Shown here: piece after piece, positions 9,066 through 16,609 of the stretch
Layout: the number at the start of each line of letters is the position of its first letter
How positions within the stretch are numbered: position 1 is the first letter of the stretch
NCBI GenBank assembly: GCA_016291595.1
Contig: JAEEXN010000006.1
Location: forward strand, 1 to 64,000
From: Prevotella sp.
GTDB taxonomy: Bacteria > Bacteroidota > Bacteroidia > Bacteroidales > Bacteroidaceae
DNA: 64,000 nt
Direction of reading: 5' to 3'
Notes under the pieces: model-generated
Databases searched by the model: none
Told to the model about the DNA's origin: nothing
Seen by the model: the letters and a program-made list of their open reading frames with translations, nothing else
Program-made: the position numbers and the translations under genes

Positions 9066-10520
9066 ATGAATAAAAGTGACTTAAAACCAGCTCGTGTGTT
9101 CGAGCAATTTGCAAAAATCAATGAAATTCCACGCCCCTCAAAGCGCGAGGAGAAGATGATTGAGTATCTAACTAATTGGGGGAAAAGCCATAACCTTGAG
9201 ACCGTAGTCGACGAAACTGGCAACGTTATCATCCGCAAGGGCGCCACACCAGGAATGGAGAACCGCAAAACCGTTATTTTGCAAAGCCACATGGACATGG
9301 TTTGCGAGAAGCTGGTCGACATTGAGTTCGACTTCGACAAAGATGCCATACAGACTTATGTAGACGGTGAGTGGCTTAAGGCTAAAGGTACAACATTGGG
9401 AGCTGACGACGGCATCGGATGTGCCATCGAACTGGCAATTCTCGACTCCGATGATATAGAGCACGGACCACTAGAGTGTGTATTTACGCGCGATGAGGAG
9501 ACTGGACTCACGGGTGCCGAGGGCATGAAGGCCGGATTCATGACGGGTGACATGCTTATCAACCTTGACTCTGAGGACGAGGGGCAGATATTTGTCTCTT
9601 GCGCTGGAGGTCGCAACACGACAGCCACCTTCCGTTTTGAGAAAGAAGACGCCCCCGAGGGCTTGTTCTTCTTGAAGATATCGCTGAAGGGCCTGATTGG
9701 CGGCCACTCGGGCGATGACATTAACAAGAAACGCGCCAACGCCCTGAAAGTACTTGCCCGCTTCCTCTATCAGACACAAGAGCGCTATGGCCTGAGATTG
9801 GCCTACTACAATGCCGGTAAGCTTCACAACGCCATTCCTCGCGACGGTGTGGCCTTGTTTGGCGTACCAGCCGACAAGAAAGAGGATGTCCGCGCCGATT
9901 GGAACGTATTCGCAAGCCAGATAGCTGAAGAATATCATGTAACAGAGAAGTCCATGCAGTTCAATATGGAGAGTGCCGAGCCCGAGAGAGTTATTCCTCT
10001 GGAAACCAGCACTCGCCTGGTTCAGGCATTGCAAGCTGCCGACAATGGTGTCTTCGCCATGTGCCAGGACGAGGAGTTGGCTTGGCTGGTAGAGACCTCC
10101 AACAACGTGGCCAGCATAGTAACGTTCGATGATCATGTGAAGATTGTATGTAGCCAGCGTAGTAACGTAATGAGCGCGCTCGACAATCAGGCGGCAACCA
10201 TCAAGGCCGTCTTCCAGTTAGCTGGTGCCGAGGTGGTACAAGGTGAGGGCTATCCCGCATGGCGCATGAATCCCGATAGCAAGCTCACTGCTCTGGCCGT
10301 AGCTTCCTATCGCAAGTTGTTCAACAAAGATCCGAAGGTGCTGGGTATCCACGCCGGATTGGAGTGTGGTCTGTTCTCCGAGAAGTATCCTAATCTCGAC
10401 ATGGTGTCGTTTGGCCCGACGCTCCGTGGTGTCCACTCCCCCGACGAGCGTCTGCACATTCCTACCGTTCAGATGGTTTGGGATCACTTGATTGAGATTC
10501 TGAAGAACATCCCCGCTTAA
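9066..10520 (+). CDS. pepD: Aminoacyl-histidine dipeptidase (PepD, M20 family)
   Basis: A 484-residue M20 metallopeptidase that cleaves Xaa-His and other dipeptides in the cytoplasm. Metal-site and catalytic motifs are seen: LQSHMDMVCEK, LGADDGIG, TRDEETGLTGAEG, INLDSED, GGHSGDDINKKRANA and GIHAGLECG. The length is typical. The following lipoprotein gene starts 21 nt after the stop. Confidence 0.95.
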   Translation: MNKSDLKPARVFEQFAKINEIPRPSKREEKMIEYLTNWGKSHNLETVVDETGNVIIRKGATPGMENRKTVILQSHMDMVCEKLVDIEFDFDKDAIQTYVDGEWLKAKGTTLGADDGIGCAIELAILDSDDIEHGPLECVFTRDEETGLTGAEGMKAGFMTGDMLINLDSEDEGQIFVSCAGGRNTTATFRFEKEDAPEGLFFLKISLKGLIGGHSGDDINKKRANALKVLARFLYQTQERYGLRLAYYNAGKLHNAIPRDGVALFGVPADKKEDVRADWNVFASQIAEEYHVTEKSMQFNMESAEPERVIPLETSTRLVQALQAADNGVFAMCQDEELAWLVETSNNVASIVTFDDHVKIVCSQRSNVMSALDNQAATIKAVFQLAGAEVVQGEGYPAWRMNPDSKLTALAVASYRKLFNKDPKVLGIHAGLECGLFSEKYPNLDMVSFGPTLRGVHSPDERLHIPTVQMVWDHLIEILKNIPA

Positions 10521-10541
10521 AGCGATATGACTCATAACTCA

Positions 10542-10904
10542 ATGAAAAAGTTCATCCTTTTGTTCACCGTAACTCTTTTAATGATGAGCTGCGGTGAACA
10601 ATATAAAGCCAAAGGTGTTGTAAAAGATTTTCTAAAAGAAAACCTTACTTCCACCGACTATTCCACCCAGCGTTTCAGCGATGTGGATTCTACGCGCAAC
10701 GTTACTCCCGAGCAAGTGGCTGCATTGCGCAAGATGGCGGGAGAATGGAAGGTTTTCAAAAAAGAAATCAGCTATCATGCATATGAACAGCGCGATGCAC
10801 TAAAATTTACACGCATGATGCTAAGAGTCAATGATGACACCTTGCAATGCACCTTCTATCTTGATAAGGAACTGAAGCAGGTTGTTGCTTTCAAGGCTTA
10901 TTAA
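10542..10904 (+). CDS. Small lipoprotein of unknown function
   Basis: About 120 residues beginning with a lipoprotein signal (MKKFILLFTVTLLMMSC). The mature part contains a KGVVKDFLKENL segment and a beta-rich C-terminus (DTLQCTFYLDKELKQVVAFKAY). An upstream in-frame ATG at 10527 is possible, but the signal starts cleanly at 10542. It probably shares the pepD transcript and ends before a strong hairpin. Confidence 0.75.
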   Translation: MKKFILLFTVTLLMMSCGEQYKAKGVVKDFLKENLTSTDYSTQRFSDVDSTRNVTPEQVAALRKMAGEWKVFKKEISYHAYEQRDALKFTRMMLRVNDDTLQCTFYLDKELKQVVAFKAY

Positions 10905-10928
10905 GACCGTCTGAGCATTACGAAACAC

Positions 10929-10964
10929 TAACCCCGGCTTATGGAATGCCATAAGCCGGGGTTA
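10929..10964. terminator. Bidirectional hairpin terminator
   Basis: A perfect 16-bp stem (10929-10944 with 10949-10964) closes a 4-nt loop. It sits between the plus-strand lipoprotein and the minus-strand sigma factor gene, so it can end transcripts from both sides. There is no long T-run. Confidence 0.75.
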
Positions 10965-11006
10965 ACCTTAATAAAACCCAATTTAGAAATACTGTATTGT
11001 CTTTTT

Positions 11007-11525
11007 CTAAGCAAGCATGCGCCTCATGTAATTCCTGATTTCCTTACGCGCGGAACCAAGACGGTGCTCCACACTCTTATATGGCAACGACAGACGCTCG
11101 GAAATCTCGCTTACCTGCAAGCCCTCGCTGATGTTCAGACGGTAGATTTCGCGCTGGGAACCACTAAGTCTCGCTATACCCTTTTCAAGCAACTCATTAA
11201 TCTCGACCGCAGAATAAACGGAGAGGGCATCAGAAGCCTCACCCGTTCTGCTCACCACATAATGCTCATATTCCTCGACAGTCTTCCTATGCCGCCAATA
11301 ATCAAAAATCAGGTTCCTGGCAACTGTGAAGACCAGACTGGGCATCGTCAATGGTGTAATCATCTTATTCGAGGAGAGCAGACGGACAAAAACATTCTGC
11401 ACTATGTCCTCTGTTTCGAGGGCATAGAGGGTATTCTTGGCTATGAATGCCTTTATCTCATCGTAATGTTCAGAGTAGTAATTGGCAATAATGCCAAACT
11501 TATCATTCTGCATATTCTTCAACAC
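11007..11525 (-). CDS. ECF-type RNA polymerase sigma factor
   Basis: A 172-residue sigma-70 family protein with region 2 (EDIVQNVFVRLL, then FTVARNLIFDYWRHRK) and region 4 (RLSGSQREIYRLNISEGLQVSEISERLSLPYKSVEHRLGSARKEIRNYM). There is no obvious anti-sigma gene beside it. Its stop faces the pepD transcript. It is divergent from htpG, with about 200 nt between start codons. A -7-like TATATTTG (minus strand, 11549-11556) lies upstream. Confidence 0.9.
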   Translation of the reverse strand: MLKNMQNDKFGIIANYYSEHYDEIKAFIAKNTLYALETEDIVQNVFVRLLSSNKMITPLTMPSLVFTVARNLIFDYWRHRKTVEEYEHYVVSRTGEASDALSVYSAVEINELLEKGIARLSGSQREIYRLNISEGLQVSEISERLSLPYKSVEHRLGSARKEIRNYMRRMLA

Positions 11526-11671
11526 AGCTACATTGGATTTTGATATTGCAAATATAGTGTTTTTTTACGATACGAGTTTGTATTTTTTCCACAAAAAATG
11601 CCAAATGCAACATTTTCATATAATTTTGGTAATAAATAATATAGTTCATGCGAGACAACACGTCCAATTTT

Positions 11672-11686
11672 TGGCACGCAATTTGC
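11672..11686 (+). promoter_or_regulatory. Predicted sigma-54 (-24/-12) promoter of htpG
   Basis: TGGCACG (11672-11678), four bases, then TTGC (11683-11686), preceded by T and followed by A. This is a full match to the RpoN consensus YTGGCACG-N4-TTGCW, with the GG and GC pairs 10 nt apart. The predicted start is near 11698, giving a leader of about 30 nt before the htpG ATG. A sigma-54 promoter for a chaperone gene is unusual. Confidence 0.65.
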
Positions 11687-11727
11687 AATAATTGCCGATA
11701 GAAAAAGAAACTTATAAACCAAAAAGT

Positions 11728-13785
11728 ATGCAAAAAGGTAATATCGGGGTTACAACTGAGAACATTTTCCCCGTCATCAAAAAGTTCTTGTATAGCGATC
11801 ATGAGATTTTCCTGCGCGAAATGGTGTCTAATGCCATCGACGCAACGCAAAAGATGAAAACTCTGGCTGAAAAAGGAGATTTCAAGGGCGACCTTGGCGA
11901 TCTAACCGTGCATGTCAGCCTTGATGAGAAGAATGGTACACTGACCATTTCAGACCGCGGTATTGGTATGACTGCCGAGGAAATTGACAAGTATATCAAC
12001 CAGATAGCATTCTCGGGCGTCACCGACTTCCTGGACAAATACAAGGATACAGCCAATGCTATCATCGGCCATTTCGGGCTTGGTTTCTACTCGGCATTCA
12101 TGGTGTCGAAAAAGGTGGAAATCGTTACACGCAGCTATCAGGAAGGCGCAAAAGCTGTGAAATGGACTTGTGACGGATCTCCTGAGTTTACCATCGATGA
12201 TGCAGAGCGCGACGCCCGCGGAAGCGATATAATTCTTTACATCGACGACGACTGTAAGGAGTTCCTTGAGAAGCATAAGATTCAAGAATTGCTCAACAAG
12301 TATTGCAAATTCCTGCCTGTTCCCGTATCCTTCGGAAAGAAAACCGAATGGAAGGAAGGCAAACAGGTAGAGACCGAGGAAGACAATATTATTAATAATG
12401 TGGAACCTCTTTGGACAAAGGCACCCAGCACCTTAAAGGACGAGGATTACAAGAGCTTCTATCGTACGCTCTACCCAATGCAAATGGAAGAGCCTCTGTT
12501 CTGGATTCACCTGAATGTTGATTATCCTTTCAACCTGACCGGTATCCTCTATTTCCCTCGAATCAAATCAAATATTGAGCTACAACGCAACAAGATACAG
12601 CTATACTGTAATCAAGTATTTGTCACAGACCAGGTAGAGGGTATCGTGCCAGACTTCCTCACACTTTTGCATGGCGTTATCGACTCACCCGATATCCCGC
12701 TGAACGTCAGCCGAAGCTATCTTCAGAGCGACCGCGACGTAAAGAAAATCTCTACATACATCACCAAGAAGGTAGCTGACCGACTGAACAGTATCTTCAA
12801 GGATAACCGCAAGGAGTATGAGGAGAAATGGGATGCTCTGAAACTCTTCATCAACTATGGCATGCTTACTCAGGAAGACTTCTACGAGCGCGCCAAGGAC
12901 TTCTCGCTGATGAAGGATGTAGATGGAAAATATTTTACATTCGAAGAATACAAAACTCTCATCAAAGACAACCAGACTGACAAGGACGGCAACTTGATAT
13001 ACCTCTATGCCAACAATAAGGAAGACCAGTACACATACATTGAAGCTGCCCGCAACAAGGGCTATAGTGTGCTGCTCCTCGATGGTGATCTCGACACACC
13101 TGTGGTTTCGATGCTTGAGCAGAAGTTCGAGAAGAGCCGTTTCACACGCGTTGACGGCGACATCATCGACCGTCTCATTGTGAAAGAAGACAATAAGAAA
13201 GAAGAGCTCGCAGAGGCTGAACGTGACAATTTGTCAGAGGTGTTCCGCTCACAAATGCCTAAACTTGAGAAGGCCGAATTCTATGTTGAGGTACAGTCAT
13301 TGGGTGAGCAGGCTCAGCCTGTTATTATTACCCAAAGCGAGTATATGCGCCGCATGAAGGACATGAGCCGTTTCCAGCCAGGCATGAGTTTCTATGGACA
13401 GATGCCCGACTCATACAATCTGGTGCTTAATAGCGACCATCCTCTTGTAAAGAAAATTCTGAATAACACCAATGCCAGTACAGCCGAGGCGCTGAAGCCT
13501 ATAGAGGCTGAGATCAAGGGGCAGGAGGCTCGCCTTGCTGCCATCAACCAGGCTCAGGACAAGAAGAAATACGACGAGTTGACGCAAGAGGAGAAGGACG
13601 AGAAGACGAATACGCAGAAGGCCATCGACGAACAACACCAGAAAAAGAATCAGGTGATTGCCGATTATGCCAAGAACGACAATATCGTTCACCAGCTTAT
13701 CGACTTGGCACTCCTACAAAATGGCATGCTCAAGGGCGCAGCTCTCGACGCATTCCTAAAGCGAAGTGTCGACCTGATTCAATAA
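11728..13785 (+). CDS. htpG: HtpG, Hsp90 family chaperone
   Basis: A 685-residue ATP-dependent cytoplasmic chaperone. The GHKL ATPase site is seen as LREMVSNAIDA, SDRGIGMTAEEI and GHFGLGFYSAFMV; the middle domain contains FPRIKSNIELQRNKIQLYCNQVFV and PLNVSRSYLQSD. Near residues 595-630 there is a charged, lysine/glutamate-rich insert (GQEARLAAINQAQDKKKYDELTQEEKDE, broken across the linker) before the dimerisation end. The ATG at 11728 fits the family start (MQKGNIGVTTENIFPVI); an ATG at 11692 precedes the predicted transcription start and is rejected. Confidence 0.97.
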   Translation: MQKGNIGVTTENIFPVIKKFLYSDHEIFLREMVSNAIDATQKMKTLAEKGDFKGDLGDLTVHVSLDEKNGTLTISDRGIGMTAEEIDKYINQIAFSGVTDFLDKYKDTANAIIGHFGLGFYSAFMVSKKVEIVTRSYQEGAKAVKWTCDGSPEFTIDDAERDARGSDIILYIDDDCKEFLEKHKIQELLNKYCKFLPVPVSFGKKTEWKEGKQVETEEDNIINNVEPLWTKAPSTLKDEDYKSFYRTLYPMQMEEPLFWIHLNVDYPFNLTGILYFPRIKSNIELQRNKIQLYCNQVFVTDQVEGIVPDFLTLLHGVIDSPDIPLNVSRSYLQSDRDVKKISTYITKKVADRLNSIFKDNRKEYEEKWDALKLFINYGMLTQEDFYERAKDFSLMKDVDGKYFTFEEYKTLIKDNQTDKDGNLIYLYANNKEDQYTYIEAARNKGYSVLLLDGDLDTPVVSMLEQKFEKSRFTRVDGDIIDRLIVKEDNKKEELAEAERDNLSEVFRSQMPKLEKAEFYVEVQSLGEQAQPVIITQSEYMRRMKDMSRFQPGMSFYGQMPDSYNLVLNSDHPLVKKILNNTNASTAEALKPIEAEIKGQEARLAAINQAQDKKKYDELTQEEKDEKTNTQKAIDEQHQKKNQVIADYAKNDNIVHQLIDLALLQNGMLKGAALDAFLKRSVDLIQ

Positions 13786-13824
13786 GTATTCCTATTTCTA
13801 CATCCTGAGTATCAGGCAATAGCA

Positions 13825-13870
13825 CAATGCCGCTTTCCTCATTCATATACTATTGGAGAGAGTGGCATTG
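13825..13870 (+). terminator. Probable htpG terminator hairpin
   Basis: CAATGCC and the bases after it (13825-13839) pair with GAGAGAGTGGCATTG (13856-13870), with G-U pairs and one mismatch, followed by a T-rich stretch. It lies 40 nt after the htpG stop. Confidence 0.5.
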
Positions 13871-13975
13871 TTGTATCCATCCATGATACGGGAAAAGACA
13901 TCGTGAAATCACAAAAGTGAACGAACAGTTTTGAACAGTTTTCTGTTCGCACGACATACCTGTCTAAAAAGTGAG

Positions 13976-14035
13976 AAGAATCAGAGAACACGGTTTATTC
14001 AGAGTGATTGGACTACTTTGAGTACTCTGATTCTT
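13976..14035. other. Inverted repeat in the 391-nt gap before the binding-protein gene
   Basis: AAGAATCAGAG at 13976-13986 and its exact reverse complement at 14025-14035 flank a related TTCAGAGTGA. Upstream, a 10-nt direct repeat GAACAGTTTT (13923 and 13933) is followed by CTGTTCG. No cobalamin-riboswitch core is seen in this gap. The inverted repeat lies about 90 nt before the -33 element of the next gene and could be an operator; this is speculation. Confidence 0.4.
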
Positions 14036-14127
14036 ATGAGCAAATTTCCCTTGATTATACGTTTGCGTTTTTTAACAAACATCTTACTGGCTTTTAACGG
14101 TTTTTTGCGCTCTGCGATACTCCCATA

Positions 14128-14159
14128 TTTGGTCGTCTCAAGTTTTAGCTGTACCTTTG
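14128..14159 (+). promoter_or_regulatory. Bacteroidetes-type promoter for the binding-protein gene
   Basis: TTTG at 14128-14131, 20-nt spacer, TACCTTTG at 14152-14159. The ATG follows 17 nt later. Confidence 0.7.
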
Positions 14160-14176
14160 TAGAAAAATAAAAGACA

Positions 14177-15400
14177 ATGAAAAACTCTATATTTCTCTTT
14201 CTCTCGGCCCTTTTGTTGCTCTCGGCTTGCGGCAATAAAACCACGAAAAAACAAAGCGACAATAGCGCAGGAGCCTTAGTTACCGACTCAGCCCTGCTCA
14301 TTAAGCCTGAGTTCGCAAAGGGCTTCACCGTGAAGTACATCGAGGATGGCGTACGCCTGGTGGACATCAGCGACCCGCAAAAAGGCGAGGATGACGAAGG
14401 CGCAATGGGAACCCATAAAAAACATGGCCAGAAAACAGCCGGGCGTGGCGAGAAGATGCAGAAGAGTTACCACTTCGCACTTATTCCACGCGGAACCAAG
14501 CCTGCCAACATCCCTGACGGGTATGTCACCGTTGAGGTGCCTATCAGACGCACCATCTGCATGACCACGCCGCAGCTCTCCAACTTTATTGCAATGGATG
14601 CCCTAGACTTTGTTAAGGGCATTACCAGCACCAAGAACCTTTATAATCAAGACGTAAAACAGCGTGTGAAAGACGGGCGCATCGTGAAGATTGGCATGGA
14701 GGGGAACTTCGACTCAGAGGTTATCATTGCTGCCAATCCAGATGTCATCTTTATCTCGCCATTCAAACGCGGTGGCTATGAGGCCATCAAAGAGACAGGT
14801 ATCACGCTGGTTCCACATCTCGGTTACAAGGAACTCGATCCGCTGGGACAGGCGGAATGGATGAAGTTCATTGGAATGTTTACAGGCATGGAGAAAGAAG
14901 CCAACGAGACGTTCCGCGGCATCAAAGAACGCTACAACGAGGTGAAAGCCCTGGCACAAAAGGCAACAACTTGCCCTACGGTGATGAGCGGGGAGATGCA
15001 TAATGGCAACTGGTTTGCCGTGGGCGGAAAGAACTATCTGGCACAGATGTTCCGCGATGCAGGCGCTGAGTACATATTGAAAGATGACACACACACCGGC
15101 GGCATTCCAATGGAATACGAGAAAATCTATTCGCTGGCCGCCAATGCTGACTACTGGCGGATTCTAAATAGTTTCCCTGGCGAATTCTCTTACGAGGCGC
15201 TGAAAGCCTCCGACCCGCGCAACGCCGATTTTAAGGCATGGAAGGAGCACCATGTGCTCTATTGCAACATGAAGAAGACCGCCTATTATGAGGCTGCAAC
15301 GGTACAGCCCGACGTTCTGCTCAAGGATTTCCTTTTCGCTTTCCATCCCGAGCTTATGCCCACCGACTATCAACCCACTTATTATCAAATGCTAAAATAA
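14177..15400 (+). CDS. ABC transporter substrate-binding lipoprotein (BtuF/FepB-like fold)
   Basis: A 407-residue protein with a lipoprotein signal (LLLLSAC) and the helical-backbone binding-protein pattern for cobalamin, heme or iron chelates: RTICMTTPQLSNFIAMDALDFVKGIT, then NPDVIFISPF near the middle and GGKNYLAQMFRDAGAEYI. The mature N-terminus contains an acidic, histidine-bearing loop (EDDEGAMGTHKKHGQK) that could bind metal. It is followed 64 nt later by a FecCD permease. Its place opposite the corrin-synthesis operon argues for a corrinoid or tetrapyrrole ligand. Porphyromonas gingivalis IhtC occupies a comparable place next to a CbiK-like lipoprotein (from memory), so heme is an alternative. 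Confidence 0.82.
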   Translation: MKNSIFLFLSALLLLSACGNKTTKKQSDNSAGALVTDSALLIKPEFAKGFTVKYIEDGVRLVDISDPQKGEDDEGAMGTHKKHGQKTAGRGEKMQKSYHFALIPRGTKPANIPDGYVTVEVPIRRTICMTTPQLSNFIAMDALDFVKGITSTKNLYNQDVKQRVKDGRIVKIGMEGNFDSEVIIAANPDVIFISPFKRGGYEAIKETGITLVPHLGYKELDPLGQAEWMKFIGMFTGMEKEANETFRGIKERYNEVKALAQKATTCPTVMSGEMHNGNWFAVGGKNYLAQMFRDAGAEYILKDDTHTGGIPMEYEKIYSLAANADYWRILNSFPGEFSYEALKASDPRNADFKAWKEHHVLYCNMKKTAYYEAATVQPDVLLKDFLFAFHPELMPTDYQPTYYQMLK

Positions 15401-15428
15401 AGCGGAAGCCCGGATAGCTTATAAAAAT

Positions 15429-15450
15429 CCGAGTAATCTGAGTAATCCGA
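15429..15450 (+). repeat. 9-nt short tandem repeat
   Basis: Units CCGAGTAAT (15429), CTGAGTAAT (15438) and CCGA (15447) follow each other with a 9-nt period between the binding protein and the permease gene. Confidence 0.5.
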
Positions 15451-15463
15451 AACCCATAAACTG

Positions 15464-16498
15464 ATGAAACGCCCTACCCTGCCCTGGATGCTTGCTTTGA
15501 TGGCGATGATTGCCGTGCTTTTCATCGTCAACTTGCTCATTGGCTCCGTAAAGATTCCCGTGGCCGACATCTGTCGCATTCTTACCGGTAGCCACGAGAA
15601 CGAAATCTGGCAGAACATCATCATGAAATCGCGCGTACCACAGGCACTTACCGCCGTGATGGCCGGGGCTGGCTTGGCCGTTAGCGGCTTGCAGATGCAG
15701 ACAGTTTTCCGCAACCCGCTGGCCGGTCCTTCTGTTCTTGGCATCAGCAACGGTGCGAGCCTTGGCGTGGCTTTAGTGGTGTTGCTCTCGGGCAATCTCG
15801 GAGGTGTGGCACTCAGTCAGCTTGGCTATTTGGGCGATGCCGCCATGTCGGTAGCTGCCATCATCGGTTCATTGGCCGTGATGGCACTCATCGTCTGGGT
15901 ATCTCAGAAGGTAAAAGGCAATGTAACCCTGCTCATCATCGGTGTCATGATTGGCTATCTGGCAACTGCCATCATCGGTGTGCTGAAATTCTTCAGTCCT
16001 GAAGAGGACGTGAAAGCATTTGTCGTGTGGGGACTGGGAAGTTTTTCACGCGTGTCGGGCGACCAGATGATACTGTTTGTTGTGCTAATGGCCATACTCC
16101 TGCCGTTGAACTGCCTGCTGGTCAAAACCATGAACCTGCTTTTGCTTGGCGACGGCTATGCCCGCAACCTTGGACTGAACATTCGCCGTTCCCGTCTTTT
16201 GGTGATTGGGGGCTCAGGCATTCTTGTAGCCATCGTCACCGCCTATTGCGGCCCGATTATGTTTATCGGCTTGGCCGTACCCCATCTCTGCCGTGCCATC
16301 TTCCGCACAAGCGACCACCGAGTGCTGATGCCTGGAACGGCGCTCACGGGTGCAGCCTTGGCCCTATTGTGCAATCTGATTGCCCGTATGCCGGGCTTCG
16401 AGGGAGCCTTGCCCGTGAATAGTGTAACGGCACTTGTAGGTGCCCCCGTCATTGCCAGCGTTCTTTTCCGCCGCCGAAAAGATGATTTCCAAGAATAA
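15464..16498 (+). CDS. FecCD/BtuC-type ABC transporter permease
   Basis: A 344-residue inner-membrane permease with about ten helices. Typical motifs include SRVPQALTAVMAGAGLAVSG, FRNPLAGPSVLGISNGASLG, VWGLGSF and FIGLAVPHLCRAIF. It forms the channel for vitamin B12, heme or ferric siderophores. The cognate ATPase gene does not follow: after 16498 there is a repeat-rich 110-nt gap and then the convergent cbi operon. The ATPase must be encoded elsewhere or shared. Confidence 0.92.
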   Translation: MKRPTLPWMLALMAMIAVLFIVNLLIGSVKIPVADICRILTGSHENEIWQNIIMKSRVPQALTAVMAGAGLAVSGLQMQTVFRNPLAGPSVLGISNGASLGVALVVLLSGNLGGVALSQLGYLGDAAMSVAAIIGSLAVMALIVWVSQKVKGNVTLLIIGVMIGYLATAIIGVLKFFSPEEDVKAFVVWGLGSFSRVSGDQMILFVVLMAILLPLNCLLVKTMNLLLLGDGYARNLGLNIRRSRLLVIGGSGILVAIVTAYCGPIMFIGLAVPHLCRAIFRTSDHRVLMPGTALTGAALALLCNLIARMPGFEGALPVNSVTALVGAPVIASVLFRRRKDDFQE

Positions 16499-16528
16499 AA
16501 CAACTGATATTAATTAAACTGAGGAATT

Positions 16529-16580
16529 CCTAGAGAAATCTAGAATTTCTAGAGCATCTAGAATATCTGAATATCTAGAA
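16529..16580 (+). repeat. 9-nt TCTAGA-phased repeat
   Basis: TCTAGA or one-base variants occur at 16529, 16539, 16548, 16557, 16566 and 16574, giving an 8-10 nt (mostly 9) period in the gap between the convergent permease and cbiJD genes. The same motif recurs at 27395-27444. Confidence 0.7.
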
Positions 16581-16609
16581 GTCCAAGAAAGCCTATATTT
16601 CCAGCTTTT

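Noticed and set aside
13931-14170. 79-codon plus-strand frame
   Set aside because: It covers the promoter and inverted repeat of the next gene and has an Arg/Phe-rich random composition.
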